Source: Primulina eburnea
Taxonomy: Eukaryota; Streptophyta; Magnoliopsida; Lamiales; Gesneriaceae
DNA length: 64,000 nucleotides
Assembly: GCF_022965805.1 (NCBI RefSeq)
Contig: NC_133109.1
Coordinates: forward strand, 3,325,869-3,389,868
Direction: 5' to 3'
Under the pieces are notes generated by a model. It saw nothing but the letters and a program-made list of their open reading frames with translations, was not told the DNA's origin and ran no database searches. The translations under genes and the position numbers were made by a program. Positions 23,201-33,747 of the stretch are shown here, piece after piece (the first letter of the stretch is position 1; every line of letters begins with the position of its first letter).

Positions 23201-23876
23201 AATCAAATTTCAGCGATACATCACCGAGACCAGCAACTTGACACAATTTTTCATTTGCCATAGAAACAGACCCATGCTTCACTACTTTATAACTAGAAAA
23301 CAGATTTTTAAATGGGGACATGTGGAAAGTACACGCAGAATCAACCAGCCATTCATTTTCACACAAAGAACTAGAATGCACAGAATTTACCACAGAAACA
23401 TCACATGCCTCAGTCACCATAAAAATATCACCCATGTTTTCACTACCAGAAGCCATATTTGCATGGTCATCATGCTGATTTTTGAAGTTTTGGTTTTGAT
23501 TTTGGTTTTGCTTAGGCCAAAAACACTCTTTAATGTACTGACCAGTTTCACCACAATTATAATATTTTCTATTCTTGGGTCTCGACTTGGATCTCGCCTT
23601 ACTCTTACCTCTATTTTTAACGAACGCTTGGTTATAGTTGTTTGAAGGTTTTTGATTTTGAAATCTATGTTGAGACCTTCCTCTAACAAACATAACCTCA
23701 CCAGAATTATTACCACCCTTATTTATTTTTAAATCTATCTCTTTGCTTTTCAGACCGTTCACAACAGTTTCTAAAATTACCTGATCTCTACCATACTTAA
23801 TAGCAGATTTAACATCACTAAAAGAATCAGGTATGGCATTTAAAAGAACAATAGGGGTGTAATCATCAATATTCAT
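20235..23876 (-). CDS. Gag C-terminus and Pol of copia E, three nonsense codons
   Basis: One minus-strand frame of about 1,210 codons is interrupted by TAG at 22381-22383, TGA at 21810-21812 and TGA at 21312-21314, with no shift between pieces. In order: the end of Gag with a knuckle YYNCGETGQYIKEC; protease WLVDSACTFHMSP; GAG-pre-integrase WHKRLGHMS; integrase core HADVWGP, AIDDFSRKFW and [16 protein letters not shown] with WLFKVK and RIYVDDMLLIS; RNase H with YVDSNYANDRDNRKSTTS and the tail JHIDVRFHYIRD-like segment (KHIDVRFHYIRD). All domains are present. The stops make it inactive, but it is little decayed, in line with its similar LTRs. Confidence 0.9.
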
Positions 23877-24018
23877 TATCTCCTGTTTGCTTAATATCTT
23901 GAATTAATTTGGTAAACACATCAAGGTTTTCATCAATGTCCTTGTTTAAATCAAGTTTGAACCGGAAAAATTTCTCAAGCAAAAACAATTTACTGGGCAA
24001 CGAAGTTTCAGTATAAAG

Positions 24019-24297
24019 TTATTTTAATTTTTCCCAAAGTTCCTCAGTCGATTTCAGTTTGCCAACTTTTCTTAACACAGAGTCTGACAAGTTCAAAATT
24101 ATAGACGAATAAGCAAACTCATCCATTTCAGCCTTTTTTTCAGGAGTTTCAGCAGCAAAATATGACAAGTATATCGCTTTGAAAACTCTTTGTTGTACCA
24201 AAATACCTTTCATTTTCTGCTGCCATATTGAAAAATCTGTTTTTCCGTTAAAAGGTTCGAGATGATATCCAGTGATAGACATTTTCAAAAAATACAA
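24019..24297 (-). CDS. Gag N-terminus of copia E
   Basis: A 92-residue piece; the likely true start is the second Met (MSITGYHLEPFNGK), typical of copia Gag. It contains FSIWQQKMKGIL and STEELWEKL. It is separated from the main frame at 23876 by a frame change, with a stop at 24019. About 240 bp of leader lie between it and the PBS. Confidence 0.8.
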   Translation of the reverse strand: MYFLKMSITGYHLEPFNGKTDFSIWQQKMKGILVQQRVFKAIYLSYFAAETPEKKAEMDEFAYSSIILNLSDSVLRKVGKLKSTEELWEKLK

Positions 24298-24540
24298 CGG
24301 TTAACAAATAAGCAAAAAATGAAAACACAACAAGCTCATAAAACCTAGAGTTCTACCAGCAGCAAATCCCAGCACATAAATCCGCGGCAAGCGGTTACGC
24401 TACTAAATGCAGTAAAAGAGGTTCCAGCCAATATACCAGAGCGAAACTCTAAGTAAGAGTTTCAGATTCTGACGAACCGATGACGACGGCAGAACAAGCA
24501 GCAAGGCTCACGACAGGCAGCAAGGCGAGCAGCAACCAAT

Positions 24541-24553
24541 GGCTCTGATACCA
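24541..24553 (-). other. Primer-binding site of copia E
   Basis: On the minus strand TGGTATCAGAGCC, complementary to initiator tRNA-Met, next to the 5' LTR. Confidence 0.9.
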
Positions 24554-24554
24554 C

Positions 24555-25110
24555 TGTTATGAATCCATCTGCGATGCTGTATCTTATAATTCTTGGCTGG
24601 ACAACCTGCAAGTTTCAACACAACAGGAAACAATAGAATATAATGTGTTAGGATAAAAAACCGAGCTCAGACGAACTGATTTTGGCCTCTCCAAATACAC
24701 AGTAAACCAAGGTGAAGACCACAAAGGTTTCCCGATCAAAACCGCGTTACTCTACACACAGTACGAACGACACTGATCGAGACAATACAAAGAACCGAGG
24801 ACAGTTTCCAATCTCACACACTCTAGTATATCACTTTAGAAATAGAGAGGAAGAAGAGAAGAGAAAAGCTCTCATGCACAAAGCAAAGAACACTGGTATG
24901 ACGCCGAAGAAGAATGAAGCGCCCTGCTGCCTCTCAGAAAACTCACGCTTAGCTCTTCACTCAAGTCGGCTGCTCACACACAGATTGATACAAGAAACGT
25001 TAGGCAGCCCTCTATTAAAAGGAAAGGAAGAGAGGCTGAAGCCTTACAGCCCATATGTGACATAAAGAGCTATGGTAATGGGCTTGGAAAAAGTTGGGCC
25101 AAACCCAACA
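24555..25110 (-). repeat. 5' LTR of copia E
   Basis: 556 bp, about 97 % identical to 19495-20050. It ends CCCAACA at 25110 on the plus strand. Confidence 0.93.
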
Positions 25111-25554
25111 CCTCTGATAAGTTTGCTGGTTGACATTTGCCAGGGCCCATAATTAAATTTTTATTTGTAAACTTGATAGCTGAATATGGGTGCTAGAGTA
25201 GGAGTTTTTTTTTCCTGAGAATCTTAATTTTTATTTGAACTTATGTAAGGTAAAAGTACGTCTTAGTAGAATTTTGTTTCTGATCAACTGGAAAAACTGG
25301 CTATGCATTAATTTGGTGACATGTTACAATTTATCGCTGTATTTGTTTCCTTGACAGTTTTAGATTTTGTGGATGAGGAAGCAATTGAGGATGCAGCAGT
25401 TGTTACCGGATATTTGAGTGATACTGACTTACTTCTTGCACCAGTAGGCGGAACTTTGAGTCGGAACTTTGAAGTTGAAAATGTTGTAAAATCTGCAGCT
25501 GCTTCGGTTGCAGTGCATGGGGTGTTATTTGGGAACACTCATGCAGTGTCTTCA

Positions 25555-26855
25555 AATAACCGTCGCTAACTAAAATAAGCGACGGTTTACAAAAACTCGT
25601 CGCTTTTTTAGCAACGGTGTACAGATTACCGTCGCTATTTTAGCGACCGTTTTTTAAAAACTGTCGCTACCATTGCGACGATTTAATAAACCGTCGCCAT
25701 TTATTGCGACGACGTTAATTAAAACCGTCGCTATACAAAACAAGCGACGAGTTTTCGATAACTTTCGCTATTGTAGCGACAGTTGAAGATAAACTGTCAC
25801 TAATATTACGACGGTTTATCCACTAATAAAAATAAGCGACGGCGTTCTAAAAACCGTCGCGTTTTTAGCAACGGTTTATATTCAACCGTCGCTACTGTAG
25901 AGACAGTTTTTTGGACCCGTCGCCATGTGCGACGGTATAAAACCACCCATCGCAATATACGGAGACGGTTAAACATAAACCATCGCCGATATAAATCGGT
26001 GACGGTTTTGTATAACCCGTCGCCCATCTAGATCGGCGACGATTTTTGAAAAAGCTGTCGCTATTAGCGACGGTCAAAGATCTAACCATCCCAACTAGCT
26101 ACGGTTTTCTCATAGCCCGTCGCTATGATTCTATATATATTGAGGTTCGCGAACATTTTTCTTAAGCGATTTTCGCCTATCTCTGGTAGTAACGAATCTC
26201 TATAAATTTTTCGGAGTTTCGGTTTTTTTATTTTGTACTAACTATTTCATATTTATTTTGTAGATTTGCTACTCAGTGCGATTTTCCAGCTTTACATGGA
26301 ATTGCATGTCATCGCGCAACATCAGGTTTTAAAGCTTTTTTTTACAGAAAATTTAATACATGATTTTAATTTTAGCGTAGTAGTTTATTTGTGTAAATTT
26401 AATAAATTAATTTTTGCGTAAATTAATCTTCGCGCACATCAGGTGCGACTTTCATTACACACCGTCGCTATATTAAGCGACGGTTTTTTATAAAAACCGC
26501 CGATTAATATGCCGACGGTTTTTGTTATACCGTCGTTTAATATAGCGACGGTGTTTTTAAAACCGTCGCTTATTATAGCGACGGTTTTGTAAAAACTGTC
26601 GCTTAATATAGCGACAGTGTTCATATAACTGTCGCTTACATCGCTTACATTAGCGACGGTTGGCATATAAATCGTCGCTAAAAAGAGACGGTCTTTTTCA
26701 ATACAACCGTCGCTATAAGCGACGGGAGTTGATAAACCGTCGCTTTGGAAAAGCGACGCTAACTTCTGTTACGTACCGCTGAACCGTCGTTAAAACCGTC
26801 GCTTTAACCTTTTAGCGACGGTGTTAGCGTCGCTAATGTTTTTTTTTTTGTAGTG
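25555..26855. mobile_element. CACTA-type DNA transposon, one terminus recognisable
   Basis: Two arrays of ACCGTCGCT/AGCGACGGT units in both orientations (about 25555-26130 and 26455-26835) flank a 320 bp unique centre. The right end reads TTTTTTTTTGTAGTG at 26841-26855, the reverse complement of the CACTACAAAAA terminus of CACTA (En/Spm) elements. The arrays fit the transposase-binding subterminal repeats of this superfamily. The left side has no CACTACAA end and joins the RAD17-like exon directly. No transposase is encoded, so it is non-autonomous or truncated. Confidence 0.8.
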
Positions 26856-29330
26856 CACAATGGTGATTGTTGATGACTTCTCAAGCTATACGTGGGTAGT
26901 TTTTCCAAAATCAAATGACCAAACTACTACACATATGATTAAACCTTTTCATAATAGTTTTAAATGAAAAATCAGTTGGGATTGACAAAATAAAATCCGA
27001 TCATGGAACTGAATTTGTCAACCAAATACTCTCTCAGTTTATTGAAAATTTTGGGTTTAGTAATGAGTTCTCAGCTGGAAGAACACCACAAAAAAATGGT
27101 GTAGCTGAATGCAGAAATCGTACTCTTAAAGAGGCAGATAGAACTATGCTTGCTGATTCTAGTATTTTTCAAAGTTTTTGGGCAGAAATAGTTAACATAG
27201 CGTGTTACGTTCAAAACAGATCAATGATTAATAAGAATCATTCAGAACACCTTATGAGATCTAGCATGGAAAGAAAAGTATAGTCTCATACTTTAAAATA
27301 TTTGGGTGTAAATACTTCATTTATAATAATAGTAAAAACCACTTAACTACTTTTGATGTAAAATATGATGAGGGTATATTCCTTGGTTATTTTTTAGTAA
27401 TCAAAGCTTATAGAGTGTTTAATAAGCATACATTTAATGTTGAAGAATCAATGCATGTTATTTTTTTATGAATATGTACTAACTGATAATCTAACTGATC
27501 CAGTTGAGCTAATCAATCGCTTAACAGATATGATATTGAATTTGAAGTTCACACTATCAGAAACTTTCTTCAAACCCCAGAACCCGAAGTGGTGGATCAA
27601 CCAGTTGGACAGGAAGCAGTTCCTGATGATCAGTTTGTGGAATGATTAGATGATATTCATACCCAAATTGAAGCAATTCCAACTGAAGAAAAAGATACTG
27701 GTCAATTGCAAACTAAACCAGTTACACAAAATAGTTTGACAAATCAAAACTACAGATTGAGTAAAAATCATCCACATGATTTGGCAATAGGTAATCCATC
27801 TGATCCAGTAAAGACAAGAAAACAAATGTTCATTTTAATTGTACCCTCTGCTTTTATCTCTCAAATAGAATTGAAGAAAACTAATGAAGATCTAACTGAT
27901 CCCAGTTGGGTAAATGCTATGCAAGAGGAATTAAATCAGTTTACTCATAACATTGCCTGGACTTTAGTTTCAAAACCTCTTTCAAAATCTATTATAGGTA
28001 CAAAAAGGGTGTACATGAACAAATTGAATGAAGATGGTTTGGTTTTGTGCAACAAAGCAAGGATAGTTGCACAAGACTATAGGCAAGCAGAAGAAATTGA
28101 CTACGATGAAATGTATGCTACAGTTGCTTGAATAGAAGCAATCAGGAAATTCCTTGCCTACGCATCCTTCAAGAACTTCAAACTTTATCAAATGGATGTG
28201 AAAAATGTCTTCCTAAATGGTCTATTACAGGAAAATTTTTTGCTGAACAACCACCATGTTTTGTAAATTATTTACTTCCTGACCATGTTTATCAACTTAA
28301 CAAGGCTTTATATGGTCTCAAAACAAACTCCCAGAGCTTGGTATGAGACTCTATAAAAATTTATAATTGATCATGACTTCATTGTAAGAACAGTTGACAA
28401 GAAATTGTTACAAAAAAAGATCATACTCCACTTGTTCAAATTTATGTTGATGATATTCAGGACAAATTTGAGATGAGTATAATAGGTGAACTAACATTCG
28501 TTCTCTATTTGCAAGTGAAGCAAATGGAAACTGGTATCTATATCAGTCAGAAAAAATATACAGAGGAACTGCTCAAGATATTTGGCATGGAAATGTGTTC
28601 AGCAACATCCACTCCCTTGAGTTCATCAATTAAACTAGACAAGGAAGAAGAGGGGGATATCTGTTGATATGGCGAGGTTTAATAGGTCCATTATTGTACC
28701 TAATTGCTAGTCGTCCTGATATTATGTTTGTTGTATGCATGTGTGCTAGATTACAAGCTAATCCTAAACAATCGCATTACTTAGCTGCCAAACGTATATT
28801 GAAATATCTCAAAGGTACACAAAATGTGGGCTTATGTTATGCTGAAAACTTTACTTTCAATTTATTTGAATATTCAGATGCAGATTATGCACAATGTAAG
28901 CTATATCGCAAAAGTAAAAGTGGACCATGTCAGTTTCTAGGAGACAAACTGATTTCATGGTTTAGCAAGAAGCAAACACCATTGTGACTTCCATAAATGA
29001 AGCTGGATACTTAGCGGCTGGAAGTTGTTGTGCCCAACTGCTATGGATTCAGCATCAACTGAAAGATTTTGGAATTATTGTTGAAGAATCACCGATATTT
29101 TGTGACAACAGCAGTTTGATTGCGATCACATACAATCTATACCTCCACTCCAGAAGCAAGCATATTGATGTCAGACATCGCATCATCAGATATCATGCTC
29201 TAAAGAAGGACATCAGACTAGAATACATCTCAACGGAACAACAAGCATCTGATATCTTGACTAAGCCTTTACCAGAGACTAAGTTTTCTTAATTTAGAAA
29301 TATTTTAGGGCTTATTGATTTGTCTTAATG
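26856..29330 (+). pseudogene. Decayed SIRE-type copia relic (integrase to RNase H)
   Basis: A pol relic aligning to copia A from the integrase core (VIVDDFSSYTW, then KNGVAECRNR) through RT ([24 protein letters not shown]) to RNase H (YSDADYAQCKLYRKS, LEYISTEQQASDILTKPL) and the terminal LGLIDLS-like end. There are many stops and frameshifts. The RT-RNase H connection missing from copia A is present here ([10 protein letters not shown]). The 5' part is absent because the CACTA terminus abuts the integrase directly. It keeps the AACTGA/TCAGTT enrichment of copia A. Confidence 0.9.
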
Positions 29331-29901
29331 CATAATTTAGGAGGAACGATGATTTTTAGTTGGTTAACTAATAAGGCAGATGTCAGTTATTCCTGAAATG
29401 AACTGATTTAGTTTCAAATTGATCATTCAATACTGGAACCAACTGATCTTATCAAATAAGTTAGCTGATGTTAATTTAGTTCATTTCTACAATGAGAATC
29501 GTGACTGATTAAACTATTTTATTTCCAAACTGATTAATTTCAACTAAATAATATTATAATTTTAAATGCTTAGATTCAGTTTTTAAACTTTGACCAGCGT
29601 CCCGGTTTTAAACCGAATCCACCCGAAACTTAACAAAAAAATTTCCAACCTAAACCATGACTTCAAGCCACCCAACCAGCACCTAAACCACTTGTTCCAG
29701 ACCCATTAGGACCTACGAAACACTCCTGAAAGTTGCTGGAAATTTCCAGCGCGCACAAGTCGTAACCTTAGTTGCACCAACCCACGTTTATTCGATTCTA
29801 GACCTAACCATTAGGACCAAAGCTTAACCCACTCTCTCTAGTCCACCTCTAGACCCTCCTGGACTGACTAACCCAAACCCTCAGCCCCGTGCAAGCTGTG
29901 G
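29331..29901. other. Intergenic retroelement debris, no gene
   Basis: The first 250 bp continue the 3' region of the copia relic (AACTGAT-rich). From about 29600 the sequence becomes C-rich and resembles in composition 40690-41177, another unassigned stretch. No ORF of note. Confidence 0.5.
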
Positions 29902-30207
29902 TGTAGAACCCGATAAATCAGACTACGTATTAGCCATGCATAATTACTATTATTTAAATTAAAATGATTTATTTAATATTTAAAGCATTTTAAAAAGTTG
30001 TTTAGTCATGATAATTTATTTTAAACAAAAGTTTAGTTTTTATCTTTTCGGTTAAATAAGAGAGGCCGGACCGGAGTTGGAGTATTGAGATAAAAATTTA
30101 ATGATAAAAAAATATTCCTAGAATTTATTTAAGATAAAGAATAATTTATTTTAATGAAAAAAAAATTTTAGGGATTTAATTAATTAATTGGAGTTAAGTA
30201 GTAAATA
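29902..30207 (+). repeat. 5' part of a gypsy LTR (TGTAGAACCC family)
   Basis: Starts TGTAGAACCCGATAA and is alignable with the first 310 bp of the solo LTR at 44446. It is cut at 30207 by the D LTR. Confidence 0.75.
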
Positions 30208-30739
30208 TGTAGAGCCCAAATTCAGTACACGTATAACTCATGCATTTATTTAACTGTTAAATATTTTATTTAAGGTTAAAATGATTTTAGTGATGCATGA
30301 TTTATTTAAATTGCATGATTTTAATGTTTATGTGATGCACGTTAAAATGTTTTTTTCAAGTGTCATGTTTCGGGCGATTATTTGAGGCGGGATCGAGGAA
30401 AATACCGGTGACAATTTTGGCGATTTTAAATGTGGTATTTTATTTTAAGTTGAGGTTGGGGTATTTTAACAAATTTATTAGGTTGTTAGTATTTTAAAGC
30501 CTAGATTAATTATCTAGTGATTTAAGAGTTTGAAACTTTTAAAATTAACATTTTTGTGTGTTATATTAATTAAGGAGTTTATTTAAAAACTAGTGTGTAT
30601 TTTATTTCCGAGGAATTGTTGAGTTATTGTTTGATTAACTTTTAATTAGTGGTTAATTTATTATTAAGCAATTTATTTCCCTAAATTACACACACAACTC
30701 ACGCACACACATACTTTTACACACGCCAATTACACGACA

Positions 30740-32459
30740 TGTGAGAACCCGGATTTTTCGAAGCAAAGCACCTCAAAAAAGCTCGGAAAGTAGCTCAAAA
30801 ATAAGCCGAGGCAATGCAAAACCTTGAGAATTGAGAGTACGTCACTCGGAAGAGAAAACCCTTAGCTCACAAGCTAAATCCCTCAGCTCAAGGAAGCTCC
30901 AAGATTTTTGGAAAAGAAACCCTCAGCTCATAAGCTAAAACCATCAGCTCAAGGAAGCTCATTGATTGTCGGGGAGGAAACCCCTAGCTCATGAACTCAA
31001 TATCCTAGCTCAAGGAAGCTCGTTCTTTCTTGTCCTAAAAAGAACTAAAAATGGAGCTAGGAGAAGAGCTAAAGGATTTGACAAATTTAATGTGCAAGAA
31101 ATGACCCTTAAGTTAACCAAGAAAAAAAAAAGCTAAAGGAGAAGCTAAGAGTTTGGACAAATTAAATATGTAAGAAATGTCCCTTGAGTTGATTCAAATG
31201 ACCTTTGGTGCTTGATATACCTTGACCACATTTATTCCATTGCTCGGAGACCAATGGGCTAGGTGAAAAGCCATTTTTGTCCTATAAATACTACACTATG
31301 GTTGAAGAAAAAACACTCCATAAATCCTCTCAAAAATTCGGTTTTTCTCCTCTCCCCAAATTCTCCAAAATTTCGGCCAAGACTAGCAAGGAAGAAGGAA
31401 GAAAGTTTCATGCAGTCGAGTGCTAAAATTCTGCGTCGAAGTGCTGCTGGATTGAAGACATCATTTGTAAAAGTTACGTCGAAGTGATGCTCAAATTTCG
31501 AGAGGAAAACTTCATGGAAGAATCTGCATATTGCGAACCAAGTGTATGTGGGTTTTTGTTACGTAATTTCTTGTATTTTGAACTTTGAATATAAATATCA
31601 TGACATGCATCTCTGTGTCCTTATTTTTCGAAATTGACAGCCTATTCTTTTAAAATATTCGATCGATGATATGCTCTGTTTGTTCTTCAAAATTCTTTGA
31701 CTCTGCTGAATCGGTCTGAAATTCTGACAAGTTCTATCCGATAAATCTGAATTCTGTGTTGCACTGTTACAACTCGATTTGAAATGGGACGAGAATTGTA
31801 ATTCTGTCTGGCCCCAGTGGTGGGTATAAAATCATGTTCTGTCTGGCCCCCATCGGTGGGTATAAAACCGTGTTCTGGCCTCGTCTCTTAGAGGACTAAC
31901 ATATTGGGGACAAATTGTCCATGGAAATGAGATGAGTAACAGTGTTCTGTCTGTTCCGATCTGTTCTATTCTGAATTGTTCTGATCTGTTTCTGAATTTC
32001 TCTGAATCGTCTGATAACCCCTGTCTCATATTTGTTTCGTTTCTGTTATGATGAGTTAAAAGTAATAAGATTTGAAAGTTTGTTAAAGAAATTTTTTAAA
32101 GATTAAGTTCTATATGTATCATTGGAAATCGATCGACCCCCACTTGTTGAGTGTTTCCCAAAACACTCACCCCTTACAAATTCAGATAAAAATGAAGAGA
32201 AAATGAATGAGGAGGAACAAGAAGCCGTCTGGGGATGATAGCCGATGATCAAGATACAAGAAATCAAGACTTTATTTTCCTTTTGTTCAGTTTCCGCATT
32301 TGCAACTCTGATGTATTTTTATTCTATTGTCAGTGTAAAGACAATGTTTTATTTATGAAAAAGACTGGTTTTTGGCATTTCGATACGAGGCTGAATTGTT
32401 TTCAAGTAATTGTTAAACAATGCCGGATGTCACCGACGCTTCGGACACGGGGCGTGACA
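30740..32459 (+). mobile_element. Solo LTR inside the D left LTR
   Basis: 1,720 bp starting TGTGAGAACCC and ending GGCGTGACA, flanked by the 5 bp duplication CGACA (30735-30739 and 32460-32464). Inside are three imperfect CTCAAGGAAGCTC repeats near 30890-31020, paired TCTGGCCCC...GTGGGTATAAAA repeats near 31810-31870, and TCTGTTC/TCTGATC repeats near 31940-32000. No coding region; the rest of the element was lost by LTR-LTR recombination. Confidence 0.88.
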
Positions 32460-33336
32460 CGACACACACACAAAAGTTTCAATTCAGAATTTTATTATTT
32501 TGAGAGAGTATCACTAGGGTTCTTACCCCTAGAAGTAGCCGCACCACTTCCCCATTAAATTCCCAGCAATTTTCGGGTGTTTTATTCGAAGATTTTAGTG
32601 CCACGTTCGTCCCGGATCAATCCTCGCTCTATCTCCGCTTCGGTATCATCGTGACTGTATTTTAAATCAAAGGCACGTATAATCTGTTATTTATGCATCG
32701 ATCTTGTCATATTATGCGTTGTGTTATGTTTATGCGAAGAAATTCATGTGTGACGTTCGTCGTTTGAGCGGATGGTTTGGATCAGTTTGGAAATAATTTT
32801 AGATCTGAAAACTCGTTTTTAATGTCTTTTTAAATATTGCGAATTTTCGGTCGTGATTCGGAGAAAACTTTTAACACACAAATTGTAGAACTTTTTGATT
32901 CCTTTGATTTGACAGTAAACTCGAAATATTTGGATATAAATTGAGTGAGATATGGTGTTTTTCGTGGGACTACTCAAACTGCGTTTTTCAGAAAATATAT
33001 TATTGATGTGTTCTTGAAGTTTATTTGTTGCAGACTTCGTTGGGAACCGTCGGGTGATCACTGCTGTGTTATGGTATATGGGGTATGAGTTTGGGTTGAT
33101 TTTTGATGCCTTGTTTCGTGTCGATAGTCTTTGGGTACATTAGAAATCGTAGGAAACAATTGATGTCAAAATTTGAGTTTACGAATGTGTTGCTTGTTTG
33201 GGATGCGTTGTCGTTTGGGACGTTTTGTGGAGTCGAGTCAATGCCATAGCGTCCTAAGATGAGTCTCGAGACGTTTTTCATTGTCTGAGTAATCGAAATT
33301 GGAGAGTATAAGTTTCTGAGTAGCGGAGTCCAGTTT

Positions 33337-33490
33337 GCTCGACGCCCGAGCGGTATTTTTTTACCGCCCGAGCCCCACTCTTTCTGTCCAAGTGTCCTTT
33401 CCAATAAACTCGGCGCTCGAACGGTAATTTGTTACCGCCCGAGCGCGGACCCTGGTGCTCGAGCGGTGAAGTTTTACCGCCCGAGCGCGG
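33337..33490 (+). repeat. Hairpin cluster in the D left LTR
   Basis: Alternating GCTCGAGCGGTAA and TTACCGCCCGAGC halves give three potential hairpins. Counterpart in the full D LTR at 36841-36990. Confidence 0.75.
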
Positions 33491-33747
33491 ACCCATCTGT
33501 AAAAATGTTCGGTTCTTTCTTCTTTTCAAGTCCAATAGTGAGTTCATGTATTTTATATCGGGAAATTTTCGCACATCATTTTAGAGATTGTTCGGGGTTC
33601 GATGTCATGGGTTATTACGATGATTTAACGAGGTCAAGTCTCGAGTGATCTAGAATGTCACAAGTTATTTAATTACTTCGGCGGTGAGCACGAGTGCCTA
33701 CGTCTAAGCTATGAAAGTTAAGTACATGTAATCACGTTAGTATGTGC

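Larger units (their letters stand above)
19495..25110 (-). mobile_element. Ty1/copia retrotransposon E, complete but with stops
   Basis: Two 556 bp LTRs (about 17 differences by eye, about 97 % identical) flank a minus-strand internal region with PBS, gag and pol. In element orientation the LTR reads TGTTGGGTTT...TTCATAACA. The left flank GTGTT and right flank CCTCT do not match, so no target-site duplication is visible. The polyprotein is Tork/Tnt1-like in appearance; the clade is uncertain. Confidence 0.9.
19419..25357 (+). other. Intron of the RAD17-like gene carrying copia E
   Basis: The intron is 5,939 bp, of which copia E takes 5,616 bp; the rest is about 323 bp. Donor GTAATG and acceptor TTGACAG are intact, and exon joining keeps the reading frame. 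Confidence 0.65.
19315..25554 (+). pseudogene. RAD17: RAD17-like checkpoint gene fragment, two exons with a transposon-filled intron
   Basis: Exon 19315-19418 encodes a piece including LKMDAPELVLSQAHGQA and VADFLQEN. Donor GTAATG follows at 19419. Acceptor TTGACAG ends at 25357, and exon 25358-25554 encodes VLDFVDEEAIEDA, GYLSDTDLLLAPVG and SAAASVAVHGVLFGN. The codon split across the junction (G+TT, Val) keeps the frame. These stretches resemble the region after the ATPase core of plant RAD17, the clamp loader for the 9-1-1 DNA-damage complex in the nucleus; recognition is from memory. Gypsy F interrupts the first exon on the left. The second exon breaks into a CACTA array on the right. It is probably a dead copy or captured fragment. 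Confidence 0.62.
30208..33747 (+). repeat. Truncated left LTR of mosaic D, interrupted
   Basis: 30208-30739 and 32460-33747 match the LTR at 35431-38112. The stretch between is a solo LTR insertion. The LTR breaks at TAGTATGTGC (33747), where sequence jumps to RNase H, so about 870 bp of its 3' part are lost. Confidence 0.85.

Noticed and set aside
25555..26840. CRISPR-like regularly spaced repeats
   Set aside because: Units are short, occur in both orientations with irregular spacing, and end in a CACTA terminus; they are subterminal transposon repeats in plant DNA.
31263..31487. 74-codon ORF within the solo LTR at 30740-32459
   Set aside because: No domain; lies in LTR sequence after a TATA-like CCTATAAATA, so it is more likely untranslated leader.
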